64,000 nt of DNA from Delphinus delphis. Taxonomy: Eukaryota > Chordata > Mammalia > Artiodactyla > Delphinidae. Made by a program: the position numbers and the translations under genes. The DNA is taken from assembly GCF_949987515.2 (NCBI RefSeq), contig NC_082684.1:119578080-119642079 (forward strand), read 5' to 3'. Of this stretch, positions 37,320 through 51,667 are shown in pieces. Numbering within the stretch: the first letter of the stretch is position 1; each line of letters starts with the position of its first letter. The notes under the pieces are model-generated. The model did not search any database, had not been told where the DNA came from, and was given only the letters and a program-made list of their open reading frames with translations.

Positions 37320-37505
37320 GTTAGTTTACTCAAGTACACTCAGCCCTTCCATCCACAGTTGATTGACTCTGCAGATGCAGAACCTGAGGATACACAGGGC
37401 TGAGTGTACTAGGCCACTTTATATAAGGGACTTGAGCATCCGCGGATTTTGGTATCCACGGGGGTCCTGGAAACAATCCCACAGATACCGAGGAAAGACT
37501 GTATA
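37320..37505. mobile_element. MER2-like Tigger DNA transposon, internally deleted
   Basis: Contains 'cttatataagggacttgag', 'catccgcggattttggtatc' and 'cacgggggtcctggaaac', the signature right end of MER2 (Tigger/TcMar group). The left part resembles the other end with a large internal loss. Confidence 0.75.
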
Positions 37506-38370
37506 TACTTTTTAGCTTTCACAGTAACTCTATTTCCTGACTCTCTTAAGGGAATGACCTATTTTTTTTATTGTATGATGAGGAAGGCAGCAGCACTTGC
37601 CCAAACAGTCTGAACCCCTGATTGCTAGGTGCATGCATATTTTATTCCCAAAATTAAAATTGTTCATAAAACCTCTCAAAAATCACAGAATGGTCTAGAG
37701 CATTATTATAAATACCAATATAACTTCTGACAAATAGATGAATTTGCTGAAGACCTCAGGTTGTCTGATTTGGGACAACTAATATGTCACTGAATGTTAA
37801 GCCTTCTCCTTTGTAAGCTTCTCAGAGTAGACACAAAAGACATGGTGTGGATAAGCCTGAAACTGAAGCAGGGTGCACCGTGCCCAACATGAGATGGGTA
37901 TGAGGTAAGGAGATGGACCCCTCAGGACTTGTTCATTCAATGGGGCAGCTTCCCCTGAAGGCAATCATCTGAAACAACTTCTAACAATCTTGAAGCAAAA
38001 GTGAACCGTGACTCCTGTAAGGTCCCAAGGAATAACAAGTAAAGTAAAACGAACATATAGGAAAGCCCTCAGAAACAAAGAAACCCGAAGCTGACTAATA
38101 AAACTTGTATTTTTACCTCAAACAATATTTTTCAGCCTCATTCAGCGAATAGAACATTTGACACCTCCACAATTCAAAACCACTCTCGAAGAATGAAGAC
38201 TGACCAACACCATGAAAATATAGAAGATGAATGCTCACTCTGAAGGAAATCCACAAGGGGGTGTCCACACTTTCTGGCCACAGCACTGGGATTGGAACAA
38301 GCAAATGGCCGCCCAGGGTGACCACTATAAAGGGGATAATGTACAGCCAGACAGATACATTTTGATGGGT

Positions 38371-38572
38371 TTTTTTTTTTGCAGTATGCGAGCCTCTCAC
38401 TGTTGTGGCCTCTCCCGTTGTGGAGCACAGGCTCCGGACGCGCAGGCTCAGCGGCCATGGCTCACAGGCCTAGCCGCTCCGCGACATGTGGGATCTTCCC
38501 GGACCGGGGCACGAACCCATGTCCCCTGCATTGGCAGGCAGACTCTCAACCACTGCACCACCAGGGAAGCCC
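38371..38572 (-). mobile_element. CHR SINE, short form
   Basis: Starts with a T-run (antisense tail, about 38370-38380), then 'gagcctctcactgttgtgg', 'gctccggacgcgcaggctc' and ends at 'caccaccagggaagccc'. This variant is characteristic of whales and dolphins. A short, imperfect tgatg-type repeat flanks it. Confidence 0.92.
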
Positions 38573-40599
38573 TGATGTTTGTTTTTATACATAAAACTTG
38601 GCCTTACTTTCTTGTCTGAGCCCTAAATTATGACACATTCAGTGAATAAAAACCCAGCCGAGGCAGCATTGCAACACTGTAGCCCCAGCCTCCCTCGCCT
38701 CTCACTGGCTCCCCAGCACATTTTACATCCATGGCCTCATGGAGGGCTGGCCTGAAACAGACTTCTGAAGGAGATGCTTCATTCCTGGACACACTCATCC
38801 TGTCAGTGATGCTCCCTTCGTCCCTCACAGATGGACCTGCTGCATGGAGGTCGATAGCCACATTTATGAAGTGCCCCCTGGCCCGGCCAGACCTCTCAGG
38901 GAGCTCAGCTCCAGTGCTGTGGGCCACGCAAGGAAAGGTCCTTCCACCCAAGTTCAGGGACAGCTGTGGAAAGGGACCCTCATGTCAGAGCAGCAGGGCC
39001 CCAGGACACCAACCGGGCTTGGACCCCCTTGACAGCCTCTCCCTGGCCTTCTGTGTGACACATTTCACAAGGCTGTGGAATATATCCATTTTCCTTTGTG
39101 TAGGACCATCACATCCCTCTCCTGGGGGAGGAAAAGGAAGGCTTTTCCAGTAATTAAAAACTATTATGAGACCAAGTAAGGAAAACGATAAATCCCGATA
39201 ATTAAAACTAAATTCATAAAGCCTGAATTAGTCTGTCAAAAAAAAATCACCATAGCTCAGCCTGCAGCCGAGGGTAGGAGCAGGACAAACGCACCACACC
39301 CCCTGACCGTAACTGAGACGTGTCTGGTCAGCCAGGCTGTGGTTAGACATGGCTGCTCAGGCCGGCACCTCAGAGAGGCCCCGGGGTGTGGGAGGAGGAG
39401 GGCAAAGGGCCAGCAAAAGCCTCCAGAGGTCTCCAGCCTCCACGATTCCGGAAGTCGGGCACCCTTTTCTCATGTAGGAGGCTTCCTCGTTAGGATGGTG
39501 GCAGGAAAGCAGATCACACAGGATGAAGCAATTCAACAGAGGAAAAGCCCACACCCCGCAAAGGCAAGTCTGAAATGTGCACAGTGGGAACCACAGTAAG
39601 AGGGCAGCTGCTTCTGTTAGGGAAGAATGCTGTTTTCCCAGATCCTGCTGCCTTAAGAATTGCCTTAAGTTCTCCTTGTGCGTGTCTTCCCCCAAGGTGG
39701 AGATGAGCAAGACCTCTAAGCGTCACCCCTTCCCCTTCCATAGTGGCTCAAGAGGAAGGGAGGGTCTGTCTGGTGTGACTCTTTAAAAGTGTGTCCACTT
39801 GTCTGCTCAGTCAAGCCGCCAGCCAGTGTGGAGGAGCTTGGTGAGGCCTCTCTCCCACAGGAGTCAGGACCACCTTAGAATCAGGGCCAGGGAAGCCCCA
39901 TCACCTGTGTCAGCAGGACCCCTGTCAAGTGCACAGAGGATGTGTCGGTTTCAAACCCGATGTCTCGGGTTTCAATCTTTACAAAAAGATCAGGGATGTA
40001 GTGGATATTGTCATTCTGAGCTGTCCAGCTTCATCCTTCCTCTGTAAAGCACCCCCTCTACAGACCCACCTTGCATGCACTCGTTGTGGGAGATGCCGCT
40101 GCCTCCCTGTGGAAGCCCAAAGGGCCAGAGCCACCCTCACTCCCACGCAGGTGGGGGTAGAAAGAGGCAGCCACGTGACTGAGAGCAAGACTCGTAACGG
40201 GGAGCCGGTGACACGGTGGCTGTGGGGCAGACAGCGCCATTCCTCTCAGCCCTGATGCAGACCACTGCCTGGGGTCCGCAGCCTTCCCCCGCTCCAGGGC
40301 TCCCTCGGGCACTAGCTGTGTTCCAACCTGGTCCTCCAGCCTCAGGGGCAGTCCCCCTTCGGATCCACGCCCTTTTTGCTTGTTTCCACAGTCAGGAATC
40401 CTGTCTGATGAGCTGGGCTAATGCAGACTGGGCAGTGTAGAGGGGAAGTATCCATATTATTCATGGAACCCCAAACTTCACCCACTACCTCAGAGATTCT
40501 TCAAATGAATCATTCAAATTTAACTTTGAAATTTACTTTAAACTACTTTTTAAAATTAAACTATTATAAAAACAGTGATTAAAACATTTACAACAGTAG
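38573..40599. other. Unique GC-richer intronic sequence
   Basis: Several open frames of 60-140 codons on both strands but none with a known domain or flanking splice pattern. No feature supported. 40821-41219 and 41623-41790 are AT-rich and unassigned. Confidence 0.6.
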
Positions 40600-40820
40600 G
40601 TTACCTTTGGGGGCATATCTCTGGGGGACTTGGAGGAGGCATGAGGGAACCTTCTTGGGGCTGAGAACATTCCATATCTTAATCTGAGTAGTTGTCTGAG
40701 AATACAGGCATATGATTACACAACAATGTGGGTGTACTTAATGCCACTGAACTGTCCACTAAAAAAATGATTAGGATGGTAAATTTTATGTTATATATAT
40801 TTTACCACAATTTAAAAAAA
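40600..40820 (+). repeat. Old L1 3' end (L1ME-like)
   Basis: 'taatgccactgaactgtccac' followed by 'atggtaaattttatgttat' and 'attttaccacaatttaaaa' is a standard old L1 terminus. A relative is at 55510-55682. Confidence 0.65.
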
Positions 40821-41219
40821 TAGATTAAAACAGAATTCAAAACACTCCTTTAAAACTATTTCAATAAATAAGAGATAAACTAAAAAACAAGTATAGGCAT
40901 AAATTTTTAAAATCCATCAAGATTTGTACTCTTTACTATCTGTAAGTTTTATTCTAATTAAAACAACAAAGCAAACAAAAAACACTATTATATACCAAAC
41001 ATAAGATGTTGATAACCCCCAAGTTTTCCCAGTTTCTCAAGGTACCAGATTATCTCATTTTCTAAAAAACTCAGGGCACAGCCCTTTCTGCTAGAGTTGG
41101 ATCCTGAGATTTGAAGGCAGCTGTTCAAAATCTCTTAGCATCGGCAACCACATATTTATGTGATTCAGATTATTTTTCCATTCTGTGGAATCAAAATACA
41201 AAAATAAATTGGATGCTGG

Positions 41220-41622
41220 AATGACAAAATTACAATGATGGATTACAGATAAGTAGTAACCAAGGTTAGGGGAAAGGGAGGGAAGGAGAGGGTGATTCTA
41301 TAAGGCCAGCCCGAGGGAGCTGCTTGGAGGGGATGGACCAGTTTTGTTCCTGATTGTTAAGGTGGATGGACAAATTCACACATGTGATAAAATGTCATGG
41401 AACAATAGGTAAAAACATAACCAAAAATAAGTGCATGCAAAACCAGTGAAACCTGAGTAAGATCTGTAGTTTAGTTGACTGCATGGTGCCAATCAATTTC
41501 CTGGTTTCAGAAATCCACTATAGTTACATAAGATGTTACCATTGAAGCTGGATGATTGGTATGAGACTTCTCTGTACTATTTTGACAACTTTAAGAAATT
41601 CTATAATTATTTCAAAATATAA
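41220..41622 (+). repeat. Old L1 3' end
   Basis: It contains 'gatgttaccattgaagctgg', 'ttctctgtactattttgac' and 'ctataattatttcaaaata', the 3' end of old L1 subfamilies. Confidence 0.7.
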
Positions 41623-41790
41623 AGGTAAAAAAATACAGAAATAAATTGGATGAGACTGCTATAAGATTGCCATAAGCCCAGTTTTTAAATTATTTTTATC
41701 AAGTTACCCATTATTCTTACTGACTTGATAATATGTACAAGTAAATTATGACACATTAAGACAAATGTGTACTAACAAAACACCATGTAG

Positions 41791-42166
41791 GTTTTGTGAT
41801 TGTTTTCCCCAAAAAACCGTAAGTTGAAGCCATAACCCGTAGTGTGAATGTATTTGGAGATGGGGACTTTGAAGAGGTAATTAAGATTAAATGAGGTCAT
41901 AAGAGAGGGGTTCTGATCCAATATAAGTGGTATCCTTATAAAAAGAGGAGATTAGGACACAGGCATACATAGAAGGAAGACCATGTGAGGATACAGGGAG
42001 AAGATGGCCATCTACAAGCCAAGGCGAAAGGCTTCAGGAGAAATCAACCCTGCTGACACTTTAATTTTGAACAAGCCCTCAGAACTGTGAGACAATAAAT
42101 TTCTGTTGTTTAAGCCTCCCAGTCTGTGGTATTTGTTATAGCCACACTAGCAGACGAATACAAGTA
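41791..42166 (+). mobile_element. MLT1-type LTR (ERVL-MaLR)
   Basis: 'tgattgttttccccaaaa' start, 'atggggactttgaagaggta', 'tatccttataaaaagaggag', 'ctcagaactgtgagacaataa' and 'ttgttatagccacactagc' end. Solo LTR, old. Confidence 0.85.
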
Positions 42167-42329
42167 GTGTGGTGATGTGGTTTAGAGGAGGGAAGGATCC
42201 TTGAGAGAGCTAGCTGTCTGCACAGATATGGAAGTTACATATTCAAAAGAAAATTAAAGCTGGCTCTAAATCACATGAAAGAAAACCAGGTCATTAGATG
42301 CACACTACTCAAAAATACTGCAGTTCCTT

Positions 42330-42475
42330 CATCTGCATTCATTCGTTTATTCCTTCATTGGATCAACAGTGGCGACTCAGCCTCTCCAGCCCTGTGCCAG
42401 GCGCTGAAGGATATGACACATGGGTTAAAGCCGGACTCTGCTCTGTGTAGCACAGTCTTCCAAGGAAGATGTGCA
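42330..42475 (-). repeat. L2 LINE fragment
   Basis: 'ttcattcgtttattccttc' followed by 'cctgtgccaggcgctgaagg' is a reversed L2 3' end. Confidence 0.55.
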
Positions 42476-42899
42476 GACAAGGGCAGTACGACGGATTCAT
42501 GTCTCCGCAGGGGCAAGCATAGGGAGAGGAGGGGCAGGGAGCAGAAGCCCCTCCTGGGTGAAGTGTGGAGGCGTCAGAGCTGAGCTGTGAACACTGGGAA
42601 GAAGTAGCCAGTCCTCTGGATAGCACCGGCCTTGGCAGCCATGGCAGTGGACAGATATGGACATATACCAGTCCTCTACAGCCCCAACTAGACTCAGGCA
42701 TCAGCTAACCCTCTATCAAAGCTTACTTCACATTGCATTTGCCTAGTAATTCTGTTATGGAGACAGCCCCCAAATAACGAAGCACAGATTGGTTACTTGG
42801 TTTTTAACACCTAGTTCTCAGATTTGTCTAGAGGATTGCCAAAGTATAGTATAAAAAATCATTTTGAAACTCTAAAATGGGACATAAATGCTAGCTATC

Positions 42900-43020
42900 A
42901 TTCTACTAGATTTGGAAAGACCTTGTAAGTCACCTAGTCCACAGTGACCATTTTATGGATTATGGAGATTTACTGAACGTCACCCAGCTTGTACCTGGCA
43001 GAGCCAGAGAGAAGGCCTGG
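42900..43020 (-). repeat. MIR SINE fragment
   Basis: 'agtgaccattttatggatta', 'cgtcacccagcttgtacctg' and 'gagaaggcctgggatt' fit a reversed MIR, diverged. Confidence 0.5.
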
Positions 43021-43881
43021 GATTACCCGCTGCCAGTACTCCACGGGAAGCACAGGTTTTTAACGTTTGAATTCCACAATAATATATATTCAATCCTATA
43101 CTGTTTTCCTTCAATTTTCCTACAATTCTAAGCACATTCAATTCCAAACCTTGCTTTTGGTGGTGCAATATATCAACCTCTTAGTGAATAGAGGTTTGTG
43201 CTATAGCAGACAAAATTGGTTTCTGTTAACCAAGTGCTCTATTCCTACACTCAAAGACTGGTTCCAATTTGAAACCTATTAGAGCTCAAGAGCAAGCCAG
43301 ATATAACTGAAGATAGGAGAGAAAGGAAATGGCAAGTGAAGGGGAAGGTGGGGGAGGAGGTGTAGGTAGAAGGGCAGGGGGAGAGGGAAACTGTGTTTGC
43401 CAGCACTACGTGTCAGCATCACTTCCGTTTGACCAGAAAGCGATGAGCCTGATGCCAAGGCTGTGGAAGGACACTAGTCCCACAACCCTGCAGTCACACT
43501 TCACCTCTTATGACACTTGGTGAAGCTTATGTCTCATGACAATCGTGTAATTCAGCGAGGTCCCCCTCCTGCACTGGTGATCAAGAGGCTCAGAGACAAA
43601 TGCAACCCAACTACAGTCACTTCGGGACAGCCTGAGGGTTCCTTCCTTTGGTTGAACTTTTCATATCTTCCTTACTAACCCTTTGTCTAGATGCCTTCTG
43701 CCATAAGCAACTACAAAACTTTTTAGGAAAGAAGAAAAGTAAAATAAAATCAGAAACCAAATTTACCAAAAAGAGGTAACAGAAAAGGCAGAGTTTGTTT
43801 GAGGATGGCTCCTTCAGACTGTGTTATCAAGTGTCCACATTATCACAGGGTATAGAGTTACTATTTTAACTCTAAACTTAC

Positions 43882-43925
43882 CAACGGTGTCACAAGGTTC
43901 ATCTTTGTGTACGCAGAAATCTGTC
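43882..43925 (-). CDS. ADAMTS17: ADAMTS17 internal exon, metalloprotease domain (44 bp, phase 2/1)
   Basis: The exon supplies the last base of the split Arg codon, then TDFCVHKDEPCDTV, then the first base of a Gly codon. The two cysteines belong to a conserved disulfide of the reprolysin fold. The acceptor is a long T-rich tract ending TTTTTTAG, and the donor is GTTG followed by GTAAGT. Phase 2 entry matches the 158-bp exon upstream. The phase 1 exit fits the expected next segment, G-I-A-Y-L, which leads to the HELGH zinc site and is not in this window. The exon is very small, so gene predictors may miss it. Confidence 0.94.
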
Positions 43926-45994
<2,069 letters not shown>

Positions 45995-48079
45995 CAGACT
46001 GGCCTGAGATCTTGCTCCAGGGTTTCCCAGATTGAGCAACCAAAAGTGTTGAAAGCATCATCGCATTGCCTCACCTGGGCAAAGGGAGAAAGGGTGTGTG
46101 GCCATCAGTCCCACAGAAGAGAACTAAACAGACTGAACAGGGCTGCTGAGGGGACTGGCCCCAGCTCCTTCTAGCTGTCTCTCTGGCCAGCTTGGAGGAA
46201 GATGGCTAACAGGGCATTGTGTGTTCTCTCATCCCCCGGCTTCCCTGGAAGGAAATGTGTGGTCTCAAGTGATGGACGCTGCAGCGTCACCCACTGTTTC
46301 TCCTAAGGAAGTGGGAGGACATATGGTGGGCTCACCATATGTGAGTCAAGCTCAATTAGAGGCCTGGCTTGAAAGGGTCGCCAAAATTTGAATCTTCTCT
46401 CCCCTGCCTGTTCAAGGTCCTTTCTCAGAAAAAGAAAAGCAAGCCTTCTGCCTGCAGGGTCACCTTCATCTCCAGGTACCCTGGCTCCCACTGCAAACTC
46501 ATGCCAAACCCACATGTTGGGGCTGCAGGGGTCAACTGGGGAATCAAAAAAAAAGGTACCAATGCAGCTCTCCAGCCTCTCAGTCTGTTCACATTCACAT
46601 TCTGCTGTTTGTTCCTCAACAGAAGGAAGGCTGCGCAGATCTACAGGCCAGAGTGGGCTCCGTGGATGTGTGAGCTGTGCCATCACGCAGGCCCCTCACT
46701 CAGAAGCCTCCCATCCCCCAACCTGCTTTACCGCTCTGCTCTCAACATCTTGAAATTCTTAAGAATTTTTTAACATGGGGTCCCGAGTTTTCATTCTGCA
46801 CTGGGAACCACAAGTTACATAGCTAGTCCTGTGGATAACCTATTGCCTGGCATACAGTTGGGGTTTAATGAATACTGGCTCCTTTACTAAACGACCGGCA
46901 TACATTTCCAGATCACTTTCAATGTGCCCTGTCAGCTCATCAGTGGCCTTGTCTCTCCCCTGTGTTTGGAAACCCAGAAAAACGTAACACCACAGGTACC
47001 CACCAAGCTGTCACATGAGCAAGGCCAAAGGTTGAGGGAGGACCGTCCCTGGGACTGGGTGGAATTACATGGGAAGGGAAGGTGGAGGGACAGCTGGACA
47101 TCCTGGTGGTCGCACTCTGGGCTGGCCATGCATGTTGCTCCAGGTGTCTCCCAGGAGAATAGACCTGGGTTTGCGGGGTAAAATTCCTGGCTTTCTGGAG
47201 GACATGTGGAGCCAAAGGCAAGGCTGTGCCAGGTGTTGAAGTCCCCTGAAGTCCAGTCTGTGCGGGTCCCATATGGCCCCCAAACTCAGTCTACTAAGAG
47301 GTCTTTGCTGGCCCTACACACGGCTGCAGCTGCTGGATATGCAGCTCCCGCCGCTCCCTGCTCAGCAGCTTCTGTTGGACGCGATGTCATGCTCACATCT
47401 TGGCAACTGGCCATCTGTATGGTTGGTGGGCGTCCAGGAGGATACACTCTCGGGCTCAGCCACAGCCCGGAAGGAAAACAAAATGAGAAGAAACCCTCAC
47501 ATCAGCCAGTCCCAAGACCTGAGGACGCCGGCCCCTAAACACCGTTGGCCTGTGCGGCCTCCAATTAGACCCTCAGCTTGGATTACTCTGGGAGGAAAGG
47601 ACTGCTTCTCCAGAGCAGCAACTGCCTCACACCCAATTTCCCTGTGAAAACATCAGTCCATTATTATCCCAACCTAAGGAACTGCAGCTCTCAGCCTCTA
47701 ATTACTAAACGATGCTTCTCAGCCAAATTGGCTTCCAGCCCCGACTCCATCACTGCCACCCCATCCTCATGGGAGGTCTTGAGTTTAACGTCTGTGAGGA
47801 CCCAGAGGACAGACGGCACCAATCAGTTCAGTCCAGCAGCTCCCCACAGAAGTGAGAGGGATCAAGATGGCTCGAAATGGAGAGAGACAACACAGGGTCC
47901 TGGGCTGGCCGCAGGTGACAGAGCGGGATGGAGGCCTTCGCATTGGCTCTGCCTGCATCTGAAGAAACCTGGCTTTCCCGGGCCACAAGGCATCTGCCTC
48001 CCCAGCCTCCCCACTCAGAAACACCCGCTTGCAATCAGGACCACCCCCTTCAATGTGCTTAGTTAGAAAAGAACATTTT

Positions 48080-48795
48080 AAAAGTTTTTTATTGTGGTAA
48101 AATACACGTAAAATTTACCATCTTAACCATTATTAAGTTCACAGTTCTGTAGTGTTGAGTATATTCACATTGCTGTGCAACTAATCTCCAGAACTCTTTT
48201 CATCTTGCAAAAGTGAAATTCTATATCCATTAAACAGCTCCCTATTCCCTCCTCCCCACAGCTCCTGGCCACTACCATTTCTGTCTCAATGAATTTAACT
48301 TTCTAGGTATGTCATATAAGTGGGATCACAAAGGATTTGTCCTTTTATGACTGGTTTGTTTCACTCAGCAAAATGTCCTCCAGGTTCATCCACGTTGTAA
48401 CTAGTGTTAGAATTTCCTTCCTTCTTAAGGCTGAATAATATTCCATTTGTATGGAAACACCACATTTCGTTTACTCATTTATCCACTGATGGACACTTGG
48501 GTTGCTTCCACATTTTATCTATTATTACTAATGCTACTATGAATATAGGTGTATGAATTTCTTCAAAATCCTTTTGGATATATACCCAGAAGTGGAGTTG
48601 CTGGATCATATGGTAGTTCTATTTTTAATTTTTGGAGGAATTGCATACTGTTTTCCACAGTGGCTGTACCATTTTACATTCCTACCAACAGGGTACAAGG
48701 GTTCCAATGTTTCCACATCCTCACCAACACTTGTTATTTTCTGTTGTTTGAGTTTTTTTAAAAACTCAGGCATCCTAATGGGTGTGAGATGTAAA
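48080..48795 (-). mobile_element. L1 3' end, antisense
   Basis: Antisense L1 tail: 'ttttattgtggtaaaataca', 'accatcttaaccattatta', 'ggctgaataatattccattt', 'atgaatataggtgtatgaa', 'catcctaatgggtgtgaga'. Located in the intron between the 158-bp and 44-bp exons, same sense as ADAMTS17. Confidence 0.85.
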
Positions 48796-50344
48796 GAACA
48801 TTTTTATGCAAAAATATTTCCAGTATGGTAAATAAGCTGTTAGGAGACAGGAAAAAGAGAAAGGAAAATATAAAGCCTAATGGACAGCATTCTCAGGCTG
48901 AGGGTGCCTTCAGTCTCTCTGATGGCGTTTTGTAAAAAGGCTAACCCAGAAGTTTTGTCTACACTAATTTTGGTAACATCTACTGCCTCTGGAAAAAAGT
49001 TAGTCGTTCCCAAACCAAGATCACTTGCAAGTGTTTTCTCTACCCAGACAAGAAAGGAAACAGCAGGAAAGCAAAGAAGCAATACAGGGAAAATTCCCAT
49101 AGGTTATTATTTTTAACAAAACACCAGAATTTATACATTTGATATAGTATTTACACAAACCACTTTCAAAGTAATAACCTTGGACGTTTAGCTGCATATT
49201 CCAAAGATGATGTTATTTAGAGCTCCTCTCTAGGAAAGGTCTTTAGTCCTCGTTTAATTATCATTTGGAAAATCAATCACATTAATTTATAGTCACATAT
49301 AGATATGGTTTCCAAGGACTCCTGCCTGCCCCACAAATCAAATCCACTCTCAAAGGGTGGTAGCCATAAGACCAATACTGTAATCCTCAGTGCTTTATGG
49401 AAAGCCCCATAGGCTCCAAAAGCTATTTCAAAGTGCCTTGAGCCATGGCAGCCTCTGGCCAGTGAGTGTGGGAGCCAGAGCTGCTGGGAGAGGTGGTACC
49501 TAGGGCTTCCCAGCACTCACCAGGGTGGGCAAACCCAGATCTAAGGCAAGTACAAGGTCATGCTCACGCCTTGTCCTTGGTTCCTGGTAGACCACCAGCC
49601 AATGTTGGCAATCAGAATTATTGAATAGACTTCTCAAATGTTCCATTATACATTTAATCACATCCTGTAGAAGCAGCAAGTGTTCTCATAATGGATCAGT
49701 GAGCTACAGATCACATTTTAACCCTTTAGGGTTGGCAATTGATGAATCATCTAAAAGAGTGATGAGGCATCTAGTTGGTGTCTGATGGCGGCAATGTGCA
49801 TGTTCTGGGTTTTTTTAAGAGGAGAACCCTAGGGTGCTACATTGCCTGGTACAGGGTGCCTGAAGCTGGGGTCACAGATCATCCCCAGCTACCTTCAGGA
49901 TGTCATCAGGCCAGGGGCTTGTTGTTTATGGCCCAAGAGATGCAAAATAAGAGCCCTTCTGGACTCAAAACCAAAGTCTTAAACCAGATTTAACTCTTCT
50001 TAGAAGGGCAGGCTATCTTTAAGCTAAAGACATGGTAAACTGTTCCCTTTCTCTGAACTTGGAGAAAAAGAAAGCATGTAATTTTGGAAGTAGTTTCTAT
50101 AAATTAAAAAAAAAAAATCTTAAAATTCAAAGTTGATATATTCATTCAAAAAAATAAAATTTTGTATTTTAACCTAATGGATTAAATTATCACAAAACAT
50201 TTCCACGTATTTTCTAAAAGGGGATTTTGGTGTGAACACATAACACATTTTATTTACATCTTTGAAGTAAAACAACCAAGGAAAATCCATTTTTCTAACA
50301 GAGATTTGAGACATAGGGAAAAAATGAAATAGCCACATCTATAC

Positions 50345-50822
50345 CTATCATGGGTTGAACTGTGTCCCCCAAAAGATACTTTCAAGTCCTAACCCCACAC
50401 CCAGTCCCTGTGAATGTAATCTTATTTGGAAAGAGGGTCACTGCAGATGTAATCAAGTTAAGATGAGGTCACAAAAAAAAAAAAAAAAAAGATGAGGTCA
50501 CACTGGATTAAGCTGGGCCCCAATCCAACGACTGGTGTCCTTACACGAAGAAGGAAATGTGGGCACAGGGAGAACACCATGTGACGAAGGAGGAGACTGG
50601 AGTGATGCATCTACAAGACAAGGGATGCCCAGGATTGCAGCAACCACCGGAAGTTAGGAAGAAGGCGGAAGGATCCTCCCCTCCTGAGCCTTCAGAGAGA
50701 CACGGCCCTGCCCTCACCTTGATTTCAGACTCCTGGCCTCCAAAACTGTGAGAAAATAAATTTCTGTTGTTTAAGCCACCCATTTTGTGGTAATTTGTTA
50801 CTGCAGCCCTAGAAAACTAAAA
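50345..50822 (+). mobile_element. MLT1-type LTR (ERVL-MaLR)
   Basis: 'catgggttgaactgtgtccc', 'gaatgtaatcttatttgg', 'ccaaaactgtgagaaaataaa', 'tttaagccacccattttgtgg' and 'tgcagccctagaaaactaa'. It is interrupted by the poly(A) insertion at 50473-50488. Confidence 0.88.
50460..50501 (+). mobile_element. Tail-only retroinsertion (poly(A) with 13-bp target-site duplication)
   Basis: The 13-bp sequence aagatgaggtcac occurs at 50460-50472 and again at 50489-50501. Between the two copies there are only A residues; the whole A-run is 50473-50490. This is the footprint expected when target-primed reverse transcription stops within the tail. Confidence 0.8.
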
Positions 50823-51239
50823 TAACATTGCTGCTATCTGCATAGAAAGCTGCCTTTGGTTTCTATTGTCCACTGCCGGGCTCCTTGGCTTCCCTCTCAG
50901 TCAGGAAGAGTAAGTCCAGCTCTGTAGCCTATAAAGAAACTCAGCTTCTTGCTTCAAATGGAGCCTCTACGTGAATTCCACAGGCATCTCTGCCCACTGC
51001 TGTTGTCCCAAGAGTGCCCATGGATGGGCTGTGCACAGCACCCACACGCTTGCATGGACTTCTCTCCACAGGAAAATCAGGGTATTCACTTCTCCCACTT
51101 TGGAAGCAGCCTCAAAAACAGATGAGCTCTTTCCAGTAAGCATTATATTTGGTGCTGGGAAGAGATAGTAGATGAGTTTTCTTGGAAGTTTTAAGAGTCT
51201 TGGGTAACTAGGATTTCCGTAGTTTTATATTAATGATAA

Positions 51240-51430
51240 GAATAGCAATAATAATAGCTAACACTTGTGTCCTTACTTTGGGCCAGGCACTGTGAGAAGT
51301 GCTTCCTGTGCTCATTTAATCCTCACACCTTGGAGGTAGGACTATCATTTATCCCCATCTTACTGAAGAGGAATCCAAGGTTCGGACATGTGACCCAAAG
51401 GAAATTCATGATTTCCAAGCCTGAATTCCT
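51240..51430 (-). repeat. MIR SINE fragment
   Basis: 'agctaacacttgtgtcctta', 'gggccaggcactgtgagaag', 'tcatttaatcctcacacc' and 'atccccatcttactgaagagg' are a reversed MIR. It ends about 80 bp from the 158-bp ADAMTS17 exon. Confidence 0.8.
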
Positions 51431-51509
51431 AGCAAATTGCCATCTGTCCTCTCCAATGGAAAATGCCCTCCCTTTCTCCTTTGCAGCTCCGGGCAGAGTC
51501 TAGTTTTAC

Positions 51510-51667
51510 CTGGTCACGAATACAGCAGCATCCACGGGGGGCGTATCGTCCTTGCCTCCTGGAACCTGATTGTTGCCGAGGTACCGTGCGCCTCCATACT
51601 CCTCATTCTGCCAGTGACAGAAGCTCTCCAGGGACCGCTCACCATGATGCCCAATGGACAATTTGGC
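51510..51667 (-). CDS. ADAMTS17: ADAMTS17 internal exon, metalloprotease domain (158 bp, phase 0/2)
   Basis: The minus strand encodes 52 codons plus two bases, starting [20 protein letters not shown] and ending DAAVFVTR; the final Arg codon is split and completed by the next exon. SFCHWQ is the conserved F-C-x-W-Q signature of ADAMTS proteases. The following stretch, [18 protein letters not shown], is longer than in most ADAMTS members and is diagnostic for ADAMTS17. The acceptor reads TTTCTTTTAG and the donor CAG followed by GTAAAA. This copy reads [10 protein letters not shown] where I recall human KDDPPLVDAA: same length, two changed residues. The length is not a multiple of three, so skipping would shift the frame. 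No disabling change is seen. Confidence 0.96.

Noticed and set aside
1..43881. The ADAMTS17 zinc-site exon (GIAYLGGVC...HELGH)
   Set aside because: Looked for on the minus strand by its HELGH codons and flanking motif but not found; it is presumably outside the window. A tblastn search would settle this.
47578..48066. Plus-strand frame of 162 codons
   Set aside because: Antisense to an ADAMTS17 intron, no domain, overlapping frames of similar size on the other strand.
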